A stretch of 63,191 nucleotides of DNA. Origin: an uncultured Alphaproteobacteria bacterium (lineage in GTDB: Bacteria > Pseudomonadota > Alphaproteobacteria > RF32 > CAG-239). Below are positions 43,372 to 51,362 of this stretch, piece by piece. The notes under the pieces were generated by a model. That model saw only the letters and a program-made list of their open reading frames with translations, was not told the DNA's origin and did no database searches. Made by a program: the position numbers and the translations under genes. Location of the stretch: assembly GCA_944392205.1 (NCBI GenBank), contig CALXVV010000041.1:1-63191 (forward strand). Reading direction: 5' to 3'. Positions within the stretch are counted from its first letter, which is position 1; every line of letters starts with the position of its first letter.

Positions 43372-44648
43372 AATTCTTTTTGCTCTTGTTCCCAACCTTT
43401 GGCGGCGGTGTTTATGCAATCATTATAAACATGGCGGTCAGGTTGGGGGCAGGCGATGATTCCGCAAACAATTTTGTTGCCGCTGTTGATGAATTCAGGC
43501 AGTTCCCATGTTTTATCTTCCAGCTTGTAGCGAGCGAGGTCTGCCATTAGGCGGGCTTCCATAAAGTTCTCAAATTCTGAGGTGCAAATTGAGGGCTCTT
43601 TTTGAAACCGTTGTTTTAATGCCATAAATTGTTTTTGGTGTTCGGGCAAAATTTCTCCCTTGCCGGATAATAAATCAGTAAAGCTTTGGCGGGCGAGGGG
43701 ATTCTTCCAACCGCCGCCAAAGAGAACAATTTTATCTGGCAATTCTATCTCTTGAGGAACCAGGGTCAAGGCGTGGGCAGCAATATAGCCTGCAAAATAT
43801 TCAAAGGTATGTACCGCGTCATTAAAAGAAATATTTTCTTTTTCTACGTATTGAAAAATCTCGTCTTTGTGGTAATAAGCGGGGTCTCCGGATTTGGGCA
43901 ATGCTTGTTCGTAGAAATCTCGTCCGAAGTGAAATAGCTTTTGCAACATTTTCATATTTAGTTTGCCGGTTTTGCCGAAGTTGGCGTTTTCATCGTAGGG
44001 CAAATTTGTATGGCGGCGGATGAAGTTGTCCGTATATTCATTAAACGGGCCGGCATCGGAGCCGATTTTGACGCTTCCTTCTGATATAATGGCAAAATTA
44101 GCGGTGTTGCCGCCGTTGTAATATATGCAATCTCCTTGAGCGGCGGAGATATGGGCATTGTGCGGAGGCACCAAGGGCGCACCCTCAAAACCCAGCATTA
44201 AAGGCAAAGAGCGAAAGTCGTAAACAACCTTAATTCCGGTTAAATCTGCCAGCATTTGGCCGGAGCCCATTTGTACGGTGTAGGGCAAATTTCCATTTCT
44301 TTTTGCCTGTGAGGGAGGATTATGGTCTAAGGTTTTGCCGTGAAAACCAATGGCATCAATGCTATCTTTATCAATTTTGTTTCGTTGGCACATATCATTG
44401 ATGCAATCGGCAATTTGGTGGATATATTCATCGTGCAGAGTCTGAAACCCTAGTAATTTTTCTATCTCTTTTTTGCTTAAACCTTTGGCCTTTTGGCGCA
44501 AATCTTCCATCTTTTTTTGCATGGCCTGATTATATGGTTTGCTGTAAGAGCAAATGTCTGTGATTTTATTGCCGTCAAACTCGGTTAAAACCAGGTCAAT
44601 CGCATCCATGGAATTTCCGGTCATGTTGCCGATGATTTTGAGAGACAT
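43368..44648 (-). CDS. anmK: Anhydro-N-acetylmuramic acid kinase-like protein
   Basis: A 426-residue ATPase-fold sugar kinase beginning IIGNMTGNSMDAIDLVLTEFD, the phosphate loop of the AnmK family, with AIGFHGKTLDHNP and the nucleotide region GGNTANFAI. AnmK phosphorylates 1,6-anhydro-MurNAc during peptidoglycan recycling. It is longer than the common 370 residues, mainly in its C-terminal half. No murQ or nag genes are near. The family call is good; the exact substrate is inferred. Confidence 0.82.
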   Translation of the reverse strand: MSLKIIGNMTGNSMDAIDLVLTEFDGNKITDICSYSKPYNQAMQKKMEDLRQKAKGLSKKEIEKLLGFQTLHDEYIHQIADCINDMCQRNKIDKDSIDAIGFHGKTLDHNPPSQAKRNGNLPYTVQMGSGQMLADLTGIKVVYDFRSLPLMLGFEGAPLVPPHNAHISAAQGDCIYYNGGNTANFAIISEGSVKIGSDAGPFNEYTDNFIRRHTNLPYDENANFGKTGKLNMKMLQKLFHFGRDFYEQALPKSGDPAYYHKDEIFQYVEKENISFNDAVHTFEYFAGYIAAHALTLVPQEIELPDKIVLFGGGWKNPLARQSFTDLLSGKGEILPEHQKQFMALKQRFQKEPSICTSEFENFMEARLMADLARYKLEDKTWELPEFINSGNKIVCGIIACPQPDRHVYNDCINTAAKGWEQEQKEF

Positions 44649-44719
44649 TTTGAATTGCCTTTTATCTTATTTAATACCTTTTTTCCAAGCTAGCAGATGT
44701 TTCTTTGGCGGTCAATCCC

Positions 44720-46549
44720 TTAAACTCTGATTGCGTTTAGGATGGCAATGACCGAGACGCCGACATCGGCAAAGACCGCTGCCCAAATAGAGACTTCACC
44801 AAAAGCACCAAGACCTAAAACCAAAAATTTGACGGCAAGCGCAAAGATAATGTTTTCTTTGGCAATAAAGAGGGTGCGACGAGCTATTTTGACGGCGGTG
44901 GCAATCTTTGAAAGTTTGTCATCCATTATCACGATATCTGCCGCCTCTATTGCCGCATCAGAGCCAATGCCGCCCATGGCAATGCCGATATCGGCACGAG
45001 CCAGGCTGGGGGCATCGTTGATGCCATCACCAATAAAGGCTACTTGGCCGGGGTTTTGGGCCAGGCAGGCCTCCAAATGTTTGACCTTTTCTGCCGGCAA
45101 AAGTTCGGCAAATATGGTGTTGATTTTTAGTTTGTCGGCAATGCTTTGGGCAATTTGTTTGCGGTCACCGGTGAGCATAACGGTTTGTTTGATACCTAAG
45201 TTGTTAAGTGAGGCAAAAGCATCTTTGGCATCTTCTCTTATTTGATCGGCAATGAGCAAATAGCCAAGATATTTGCTGTCTGCGGCAACATAAACCAAAG
45301 AACCTGCAGCAGAAACTTTTGGTGTTTTCAGGTTTAATTTCTTCATTAATTTGGCATTGCCGGCATGGATAATTCTGCCATCGACAACGGCTTTGACACC
45401 GAGGCCCGGCATTTCTTCAACATCACCGGTGAGGCGGGAGAGTTTAAGCCTTTTGCCATAGCGTTTTTTGATGGAAACGGCAATCGGGTGAGATGAGTGC
45501 GCCTCCACGTAGGCGGCCAACTCCAAAAGAGAATCCGCATCTCCTTCTTGAGGAACAATTTTTTCAACTTCAAATTTGCCATAAGTCAGGGTGCCGGTCT
45601 TATCAAAAACCAAACAACGGATTTTGGCAAGGCTTTCTAAATATACACTGCCTTTGACTAAAATTCCTTCTCTTGAGGCTCTGCCAATGCCGCCAAAAAA
45701 ACTAAGCGGAACGGAAATCACCAAAGCGCAAGGGCAGGAAATAACCAAAAAAGTGATGGCTCGGTACAGCCAGGTCTCAAAATCTAAATAACCACAAAGG
45801 GGAGGAATAACCGCCAGTGCAAGAGCCAAGAAAACAACTGCCGGAGTGTAATATTTGGCAAAGCGGGTGATGAGGTTTTCAACACTGGCTTTTTTGGCAG
45901 AAGCATTTTCTACCAGTTCCAAAATTTTGGCCACGGTCGAATCCTTAAACAAACTGGTGACTTTTACCTCTAGGGTTCCTCCTTGATTAATACACCCTGA
46001 GATAACCTGATCTCCTTTTTCAACATTGCGAGGCAAAGATTCTCCGGTGAGGGCAGAGGTATCCAAGCTTGAGGTCCCTTTGGTGATGATGCCGTCTAAG
46101 GGGATTCTTTCTCCGGGGCGAATCAAAATACTATCACCAAGTGCAACTTTTTCGGGCGCGGAGGTGATGACTTCTTCGCCCTTGATGATGTTGGCATAAT
46201 CGGGACGAATGTTCATCAGCGAGGCAATGGATTTGCGGGAGCGATTGACAGCATAAGTTTGAAAAAACTCACCGACTTCATAAAACAACATGACTGCCAC
46301 GGCTTCTGGATATTGTTTGATGCCAAAAGCCGCTAATGTGGCAATGGTCATCAGCAAATTCTCGTCAAAAACACGACCGTTTTTGATATTGAGAGCAGAT
46401 TTGCGGATAATGTCAAGTCCAACTATCAAATAGGCGATAATCAAAAAAGCAAGATAGATTTTTGGCGGCAAGGGCAAAATAAGGGCTGAGAAAAAAAGCA
46501 AGCCGGCAATGATGATTTTGTATAGGCGTTTTTTTAAAAGCTTAGTCAT
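44720..46549 (-). CDS. P1B-type metal-exporting ATPase (Zn/Cd/Pb type)
   Basis: A 609-residue P-type ATPase with the metal-selective CPC motif in ISCPCALVIS, actuator motif TGES, phosphorylation site DKTGTLT, and the hinge GDGINDAPSLA. It lacks an N-terminal HMA domain; a separate HMA protein is encoded directly upstream and overlaps it by 8 bases. The C-terminal membrane part has the ADVGVS-type segment of ZntA-like pumps, consistent with Zn2+, Cd2+ or Pb2+. The adjacent ArsR-type repressor fits this. Confidence 0.92.
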   Translation of the reverse strand: MTKLLKKRLYKIIIAGLLFFSALILPLPPKIYLAFLIIAYLIVGLDIIRKSALNIKNGRVFDENLLMTIATLAAFGIKQYPEAVAVMLFYEVGEFFQTYAVNRSRKSIASLMNIRPDYANIIKGEEVITSAPEKVALGDSILIRPGERIPLDGIITKGTSSLDTSALTGESLPRNVEKGDQVISGCINQGGTLEVKVTSLFKDSTVAKILELVENASAKKASVENLITRFAKYYTPAVVFLALALAVIPPLCGYLDFETWLYRAITFLVISCPCALVISVPLSFFGGIGRASREGILVKGSVYLESLAKIRCLVFDKTGTLTYGKFEVEKIVPQEGDADSLLELAAYVEAHSSHPIAVSIKKRYGKRLKLSRLTGDVEEMPGLGVKAVVDGRIIHAGNAKLMKKLNLKTPKVSAAGSLVYVAADSKYLGYLLIADQIREDAKDAFASLNNLGIKQTVMLTGDRKQIAQSIADKLKINTIFAELLPAEKVKHLEACLAQNPGQVAFIGDGINDAPSLARADIGIAMGGIGSDAAIEAADIVIMDDKLSKIATAVKIARRTLFIAKENIIFALAVKFLVLGLGAFGEVSIWAAVFADVGVSVIAILNAIRV

Positions 46550-46760
46550 TGGTTATCTCGCAGTCTGGTTCAATTTTTGCGGCAATGCGGCGAACTTCTT
46601 CCATGATGGTTTCTTCATCATCTGCAAAATCAATGTAGAGTTTTTGAGCCATGAAACTAACCGTGGCGGTGTTGATTCCTTTAATATTTTGCAAGGCATT
46701 TTCCAGTTCGGCGGCGCAGTTGGCACAGTCTAAATTTTCTATTGTGTAAGTTTTTTGCAT
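46542..46760 (-). CDS. Separate heavy-metal-associated (HMA) domain protein
   Basis: A 72-residue ferredoxin-fold HMA domain with the metal-binding motif LDCANCA (Cys at residues 11 and 14). Normally this domain is fused to the N-terminus of the ATPase; here it is a free protein translated just before the pump, perhaps a metal chaperone for it. The ATG at 46760 has GAGGT upstream; the longer frame to 46823 would include the promoter. It is the first gene after the operator. Confidence 0.88.
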   Translation of the reverse strand: MQKTYTIENLDCANCAAELENALQNIKGINTATVSFMAQKLYIDFADDEETIMEEVRRIAAKIEPDCEITND

Positions 46761-46768
46761 GGCTACCT

Positions 46769-46823
46769 CAATTAAACGATTAAATATATGTTTAATTGTA
46801 TGGCAAAAATAATTCCTTGTCAA
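46769..46823 (-). promoter_or_regulatory. Promoter with overlapping ArsR-type operator
   Basis: On the minus strand TTGACA (46823-46818) and TACAAT (46800-46795) are 17 bases apart, close to consensus. The -10 overlaps the inverted repeat CAATTAAAC (46769-46777) and GTTTAATTG (46790-46798), which also contains ATTAAA-N6-TTTAAT. An AT-rich 12-2-12-like dyad on the promoter is typical of CadC/SmtB/ArsR repression. Metal-inducible expression of the HMA protein and pump is inferred. Confidence 0.75.
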
Positions 46824-46834
46824 GTCCCTTTATT

Positions 46835-47185
46835 TCAGCGAGGACAGTTCATATCAAAAATATCATCAATAGCTTTGTGGAGGAGTTTGGCCTCCGGGGT
46901 ATCGGAGAGCTTGTAGAACATTTCTTTGCCGTCTCTGCGGCTGGAGAGAAGACCTGCTTGTTTTAGGAGCCTTAAGTGGTGGGAAACAGCCGGAGAGCTC
47001 ATGTTAACGGCGGCGGCGATATTGTTGACACATTCTTCACAATGGCACAAAAGCCATAAGATTTTGAGGCGAGAGGAATCGGCGATCAGCCCAAAGGTGG
47101 CGGATACGTTCTCAAAGGCCTGAGGGCAAGGCATTTTTTTGAGCATTGCCTCGGTATCATCATGGTGGTGGTGTAATTTTTCCAT
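46835..47185 (-). CDS. ArsR/SmtB-family metal-sensing repressor
   Basis: A 116-residue winged-helix regulator. A histidine-rich N-terminus (LHHHHDD) precedes Cys 20 in MPCPQAF; the helix-3 site reads LLCHCEECVNNI, close to the CadC ELCVCD motif, and the DNA-reading helix is SSPAVSHHLRLLKQAGL. The pattern suits sensing of Cd, Pb or Zn. It lies upstream of the HMA gene and its pump in the same direction, with an internal promoter-operator between. The ATG at 47185 has GGAG upstream. Confidence 0.9.
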   Translation of the reverse strand: MEKLHHHHDDTEAMLKKMPCPQAFENVSATFGLIADSSRLKILWLLCHCEECVNNIAAAVNMSSPAVSHHLRLLKQAGLLSSRRDGKEMFYKLSDTPEAKLLHKAIDDIFDMNCPR

Positions 47186-47272
47186 ATCATAAACTCCGTT
47201 TTTATATTATCCATTTGCAGGGAGTTTGCAAATATTTTTTGCAGAAGTTTATCTTTGGGCGGCATATTTTTG

Positions 47273-47301
47273 TTGACAAGGCGGTTTGTGTATTTTATAA
47301 G
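47273..47301 (+). promoter_or_regulatory. tRNA-Thr promoter
   Basis: TTGACA (47273-47278), 17 bases, TATAAG (47296-47301), about 13 bases before the tRNA. Confidence 0.7.
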
Positions 47302-47314
47302 GGGCAAAGGTTAT

Positions 47315-47390
47315 GCCGATTTAGCTCAGTTGGTAGAGCAACTGATTTGTAATCAGTGGGTCGGGAGTTCAAGTCTCTCAATCGGCACCA
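47315..47390 (+). tRNA. tRNA-Thr (anticodon UGU), CCA encoded
   Basis: Acceptor GCCGATT pairs with AATCGGC; the D arm is GCTCAGTTGGTAGAGC; the anticodon arm is ACTGA-TTTGTAA-TCAGT with TGT at its centre; the T arm is GGGAG-TTCAAGT-CTCTC; the gene ends ACCA. It reads ACA and other threonine codons. Confidence 0.97.
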
Positions 47391-47400
47391 TTAAAAACAA

Positions 47401-47426
47401 AATGCGCCTTCCAAAGGCGCTTTTTT
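47401..47426 (+). terminator. Terminator after tRNA-Thr
   Basis: GCGCCTT and AAGGCGC pair around CCA, followed by six T. Confidence 0.88.
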
Positions 47427-47494
47427 GTTTTTAAAGTCGATTGAGGGTTGAACTCATGAGGCGATAATCTGACTTCTTGTCTTTAATTTTTTAG

Positions 47495-47522
47495 TTGAAT
47501 TTTAATCAGGTTCTTTTATATT
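47495..47522 (+). promoter_or_regulatory. Candidate promoter of the 47.5 kb RNA
   Basis: TTGAAT (47495-47500), 16 bases, TATATT (47517-47522). A start near 47529 is predicted. Confidence 0.5.
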
Positions 47523-47528
47523 CAAGGC

Positions 47529-47786
47529 AGGCAGTATGAATAATGCTGTTTAGCACTCAGGTGCGAGGCTGTCGTAAGCCTATATACCAAGCGACGTTTT
47601 GGATATGACGCCGTTACATTGTCTGGCTGTTTATAGAGTTAGCAATGAATATATCCCTGACCGAAGGTCGGGGAGCTTTTGGCGTATGTTCAAGGTGATA
47701 CCCAAAGGCCAAAAGGTCATCTCTTGGTATATGATTTACGAACTACCCCGACCACCTTTGTGCAAAAGGTGGTCTTTTGTGTTTTC
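47529..47786 (+). ncRNA. Structured RNA or attenuated leader before the Xre gene, class unknown
   Basis: About 260 bases with dense pairing. AGGCT/AGCCT (about 47566-47580) closes a small hairpin. CCCTGACC-GAA-GGTCGGGG (47655-47673) is a hairpin whose right arm can instead pair with CCCCGACC (47746-47753). Nested inside is CTTTTGGC (47676-47683) with GCCAAAAG (47708-47715). A terminator GACCACCTTT/AAAGGTGGTC (47750-47774) with CTTTTGTGTTTT ends it and shares bases with CCCCGACC. No good coding frame is present. It is either a free RNA or a switch controlling the next gene. Confidence 0.45.
47750..47785 (+). terminator. Intrinsic terminator upstream of the Xre gene
   Basis: A ten-base stem GACCACCTTT/AAAGGTGGTC is followed by a T-rich tract. 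Its first bases overlap the alternative pairing partner CCCCGACC. Confidence 0.75.
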
Positions 47787-47855
47787 TATAAAAATTTTTG
47801 ACCTCGAATACAGCATCTAAAAAATCTGTTTTAATAACATGGTTAGGAGTATGTC

Positions 47856-48362
47856 ATGAATACTAAACAAATGAAAACTGATTTTATGAAATATAGGGGA
47901 AGAATGATGAATGGTGAGGCCAACCCTATAGATGTCTATGTGGGAAATCGTCTCAGATTGCGCCGAGAAATGCTGAAAATTTCACAAGCCAAGCTGGCTT
48001 TATTGTTGGGTGTTACCTTCCAGCAAATCCAAAAATATGAAAAAGGCACCAACCGGATGGGCGCAAGCCGTATTTGGGATATGGCTTCAGTTCTGAAAGT
48101 GCCCGTTAATTACTTCTATGAAGGAATTGATGAAAAGCTTGATAAATATAGTCCTCGCAGGCTTTATGGAATTAATAATGAAGCCGTTGCAATCAACCCA
48201 GAATCTGATCCACTGTTTAAGCAAAGTAATATAGAATTGCTTATGGCTTTCGGAAAAATTAAAAATTGCAAATTACGACAATCAATTCGCAACCTGATAA
48301 TTTGCTTATCAAAAACAACGTCTTATAATTCAAGCGAAAGTTTGGCTAAAAATATTGATTAG
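47856..48362 (+). CDS. Xre-family helix-turn-helix regulator
   Basis: A 168-residue DNA-binding protein. The HTH region begins with the alphaproteobacterial pattern NPIDVYVGNRLRLRREML, followed by SQAKLALLLGVTFQQIQKYEKGTNRMGASRIWDMA. The C-terminal 90 residues are helical and carry no recognised ligand domain. It has GGAG before the ATG and is the only gene after the structured 47.5 kb leader, so attenuation may control it. The targets are unknown. Confidence 0.88.
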   Translation: MNTKQMKTDFMKYRGRMMNGEANPIDVYVGNRLRLRREMLKISQAKLALLLGVTFQQIQKYEKGTNRMGASRIWDMASVLKVPVNYFYEGIDEKLDKYSPRRLYGINNEAVAINPESDPLFKQSNIELLMAFGKIKNCKLRQSIRNLIICLSKTTSYNSSESLAKNID

Positions 48363-48375
48363 AAGCTGGTTGTAA

Positions 48376-48402
48376 AAAAGCACCCTCAGTAGGGTGCTTT
48401 TA
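48376..48402 (+). terminator. Terminator after the Xre gene
   Basis: AAAAGCACCCT and AGGGTGCTTTT pair around CAGT; the T-run reads in both directions and may also serve the convergent dehydrogenase gene. Confidence 0.85.
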
Positions 48403-48419
48403 TTTTGAAAAGGGCTTTT

Positions 48420-49361
48420 TTATTTTAGCAGGCTTTCTGCCTCAGAGGAGGCTTGTTTCAAAACCTCGGCGCTGTGGCGGAGAGAGGCCATCTCTTCATT
48501 ATTCAGGCTTGGAACGGCGGCATCGTGTGCGCCAAGGCGGTCAACAATGGTGGGCAGGCTCAAACATACGTCTTTTACTCCCGCTACCTCACTGTGCAGG
48601 GTTGAAACGGTTAGGTCTCTTTGCTCATCTTTGATTATGGCCTCGCAAATGCTTACCAAAGAGCTGGCTATGCCGTAATAAGTTGCTTTTTTGCCATGAT
48701 AAATCTTGAAGCCGACATCTATGACATCTTGGGCGGTTTGTTTCTTGAAGTCTTCACTTAACGGTCTTTTTAGGCGGGCGGCATATTCTTTGATATCTGA
48801 ACCGCCGATTGTAGCCGTGGACCAAGATACAAGCGAAGAACTGCCATGTTCTCCCATAACATATGCATGAATGGAGCGAGGGGAAACGTTGAAATATTCA
48901 CTCAGCATCGAGCGAAAACGAGCCGTGTCCAAAACCGTGCCGGAACCGATAACCCGCTCTCTTGGAAAATGTGAAATATCAAGCACAATCTTGGTGATGA
49001 CATCTACCGGGTTGGTGGCAATTAGGATGATACTTTCCGGTGCGTTTTCTGCGATTTGAGGAATAATGCTTTGCATGATTTTGGTGTTGCTTTCCAACAG
49101 GGCCATACGAGAATCCGTAAGGACTTTGTGGCTATCTACGGTGATGATAACAATGCCTGCTCCTTTAAGATCGGGATAGCCTCCCTGGCAAACTTTGCAA
49201 CCGGCGTTAAAAGCTGCCGCGTGCAGAACATCTAGGCTTTCTGCCTCGGCCTTATCTTTGTTGATGTCTACCAAGACAATTTCTCCGGCCAGATTTTTAA
49301 CCGCCAAAGTATAGGCTGTGGTGCTGCCGACAAAACCGGCTCCGATTATTCCTACTTTCAT
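48420..49361 (-). CDS. L-lactate/malate dehydrogenase-family protein, atypical specificity loop
   Basis: A 313-residue NAD-dependent 2-hydroxyacid dehydrogenase. The dinucleotide motif is GAGFVG at residues 7-12, and further motifs are ATNPVDV and GEHGSSSLVSW with the catalytic His. In the mobile specificity loop, LDH normally has GANQKPGETR and MDH has GxPRKPGMTR; here it reads DSHKVLTDSR, so the residue at the 102 position appears to be Lys or His, not Gln or Arg. L-lactate may still be the substrate, but this is uncertain. The ATG at 49361 has GGAGACGGAG upstream; TTG at 49376 is not preferred. Confidence 0.82.
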   Translation of the reverse strand: MKVGIIGAGFVGSTTAYTLAVKNLAGEIVLVDINKDKAEAESLDVLHAAAFNAGCKVCQGGYPDLKGAGIVIITVDSHKVLTDSRMALLESNTKIMQSIIPQIAENAPESIILIATNPVDVITKIVLDISHFPRERVIGSGTVLDTARFRSMLSEYFNVSPRSIHAYVMGEHGSSSLVSWSTATIGGSDIKEYAARLKRPLSEDFKKQTAQDVIDVGFKIYHGKKATYYGIASSLVSICEAIIKDEQRDLTVSTLHSEVAGVKDVCLSLPTIVDRLGAHDAAVPSLNNEEMASLRHSAEVLKQASSEAESLLK

Positions 49362-49506
49362 CTCCGTCTCCTTCAAAATTTATAAAGATACTCCTATATA
49401 TAAAGTCATTATCTATTAATGTTAAGCGAAAAATTATTTTAATTTTGTTGACGAGTATGGGGTTTGAACTTATATTAAAAAAAGTTTTTTTATTAAGGAT
49501 AGTTAG

Positions 49507-50502
49507 ATGGCTTTTAAAACAAAACGTTTGTTGAAAAAAATGGTCTCTTGGGCCGGCTTGTTTTTCTTTGCCGTGGCCGCTTATATGCTCTATGTCCAGC
49601 TTTCTCGCTATAGTATGCAGGATATTAAAGAGGCTCTCTTTTCCATTCCGGCTCATAATTTATGGATGGCTTGTTTGGCCTCTTTGGGTGGGTATGTCGC
49701 TTTGTCATCTTATGACTATTTGGCCCTGCGCTATATCAAACGCAAACTTGCTCCGTGGAAATGGATTTTTGCCGGCTTTATTGGATTTTCGGTCAGCAAT
49801 AATGCCGGACATGCCATTGTCTCCGGCGGAACTATTCGCTATCGTCTATACACCAGGTGGCGTTTTCATGCCACGGAGATTGTGCGGATGGTTACATTCT
49901 CCGGGTTTACGTATTTGGTGGCTTGTTTCTTCTTGATTATTGTCGGCTATTTTCTGACCCCAAACCACGCTTTTGGCGCCGGCTCCGTTTCTAAGGTGAC
50001 AACCGAGGTTGTTACGCTGGTTTCCGCCATCGGCTTGTTTATTTATTTCTGTGCCAGTCTCTTTTACAAAAAACCGATTATCATTAAGGAAGTGGAATTT
50101 GATATTCCCTCCTTTAGGATGGCTTTGGCGCAAGTGTTTATCGGCGCGGCTGATATCTTGATGGCGTCATTGGTTTTGTACTTTGCGCTTATCTCGTTTA
50201 TGGATATCTCGTTTGATACCTTTATGGGCGTGTTTATCATTGCGCAGGTGCTTGGCGTGTTTAGCCAGGTGCCGGGAGGTTTGGGCGTGTTTGAGGGCTT
50301 GTTTATGTATATCATCCCCGGAGATCACAACCAGGCAACTTTGTTTGGCGCTCTTATTGCTTATCGCGTTATCTATTATCTGTTGCCGCTTATTTTCTCC
50401 GGCGTGGTGCTCTTTGCATATGAGGCTTATTTGAAATATGTGAAAAAACAACGCTTGGAAAAATTGAAGATTTTCAGAACCGAAAATGTCAAGCAATTAT
50501 AA
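49507..50502 (+). CDS. UPF0104/YbhN-like flippase-type membrane protein
   Basis: A 331-residue protein with about eight membrane segments and the family patterns SNNAGHAIVSGGTIRYRLYTRW and VPGGLGVFEGLF. This is the membrane domain also found at the N-terminus of lysylphosphatidylglycerol synthases (MprF), here without the synthase domain, so it may move or sense a lipid. The substrate is unknown. It is single-gene with a terminator after it. Confidence 0.83.
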   Translation: MAFKTKRLLKKMVSWAGLFFFAVAAYMLYVQLSRYSMQDIKEALFSIPAHNLWMACLASLGGYVALSSYDYLALRYIKRKLAPWKWIFAGFIGFSVSNNAGHAIVSGGTIRYRLYTRWRFHATEIVRMVTFSGFTYLVACFFLIIVGYFLTPNHAFGAGSVSKVTTEVVTLVSAIGLFIYFCASLFYKKPIIIKEVEFDIPSFRMALAQVFIGAADILMASLVLYFALISFMDISFDTFMGVFIIAQVLGVFSQVPGGLGVFEGLFMYIIPGDHNQATLFGALIAYRVIYYLLPLIFSGVVLFAYEAYLKYVKKQRLEKLKIFRTENVKQL

Positions 50503-50536
50503 AAAAATATCCTCGCCGAATGCGAGGATATTTTTT
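50503..50536. terminator. Bidirectional terminator between the membrane gene and the cold-shock gene
   Basis: AAAAATATCCTCGC and GCGAGGATATTTTTT pair around CGAAT, 9 bases from the convergent cold-shock stop. Confidence 0.9.
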
Positions 50537-50545
50537 GTTATTCTT

Positions 50546-50755
50546 CTACCAGCCAAGAATTTTAATCTCTCCCGCTGCCGTGCGGCCACGGTCATCATAA
50601 GTTTCATAGCTTACTTTTTGAAACTCGTTTAGCCTCTTTAAGCCGGCGCGCTCTATTTGCGTGACGTGTACGAATACATCCTTATCACCTTCATCGGGCG
50701 TGATGAAGCCATAACCTTTGATACTGCTGTACCATTTGACTGTACCTGTTGCCAT
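50546..50755 (-). CDS. Cold-shock protein (CspA family)
   Basis: A 69-residue single cold-shock domain with RNP1 KGYGFITP and RNP2 VFVHVTQI, binding single-stranded RNA or DNA as an RNA chaperone. ATGGCAACAGG starts it with AAGGGAAT some bases upstream. Unlike many alphaproteobacterial copies it is a single domain. Confidence 0.95.
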   Translation of the reverse strand: MATGTVKWYSSIKGYGFITPDEGDKDVFVHVTQIERAGLKRLNEFQKVSYETYDDRGRTAAGEIKILGW

Positions 50756-50864
50756 TGTCTTATTCCCTTATCTAAAATTGTCTATTGCAACCAGCAATTT
50801 CTAATTTAGAATAATACCAACTAAAAGTTTGTCAAGGCGCTTTCTTAAAATCAATAGTAGCAAG

Positions 50865-51320
50865 CTATCCATTGTTGCCTAGAAAGTTATTAACCTCATT
50901 TACAAAATAGTCTTCCATACTTACCGGATCTGAGGTCATGTTTTGCAGATTTTCTATTTTGGTATAGCCAAAGGGAGCGCCGTCGTCTATGCGAACCAGC
51001 ACGACCTCAAGCGGCCGTGAGAGGTTGTAGGTTTGTATGAAATTGTTTTCATCATCATTTTGATAATTAATCATGAACATATTGTATTCATCGATGAAAT
51101 TCTGGTCATAGAATTGCTCTATCATCTCAATGGCGGCAGCACAGGTATAGCAAGGCTCGTTGTTGAAAAAAATATAAATAATCGATTTATCATAACTGCT
51201 TTCATCGGCGTCAAAATAAGGTTCTATTCCTTGCGAAGGCATATAGCCATCGGTTGGGACAACCTGAGCTTGTGCGGAAAAGGCAAAGATCAGGCCCAAA
51301 GCAAGCAAAAGTTTGCGCAT
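50865..51320 (-). CDS. Secreted thioredoxin-like CxxC protein
   Basis: A 151-residue exported protein with signal peptide MRKLLLALGLIFAFSAQA and a thioredoxin-like core: strand IIYIFFNNEPCYTCAAAIEMI carries CYTC at the start of the first helix, as in redox-active thioredoxins. A clear cis-proline is not seen; RPLEVVLVRI may be the matching strand. It may be a periplasmic thiol protein or a degenerate relative. It is not in an operon. Confidence 0.72.
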   Translation of the reverse strand: MRKLLLALGLIFAFSAQAQVVPTDGYMPSQGIEPYFDADESSYDKSIIYIFFNNEPCYTCAAAIEMIEQFYDQNFIDEYNMFMINYQNDDENNFIQTYNLSRPLEVVLVRIDDGAPFGYTKIENLQNMTSDPVSMEDYFVNEVNNFLGNNG

Positions 51321-51362
51321 CTGTTTCTCCTATTTTATACACTTATGTCAAAAGTGTATAGG

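Noticed and set aside
47599-47820. A 73-residue open frame in the 47.5 kb intergenic region
   Set aside because: It crosses the terminator hairpin and has no ribosome site; the region reads better as structured RNA.
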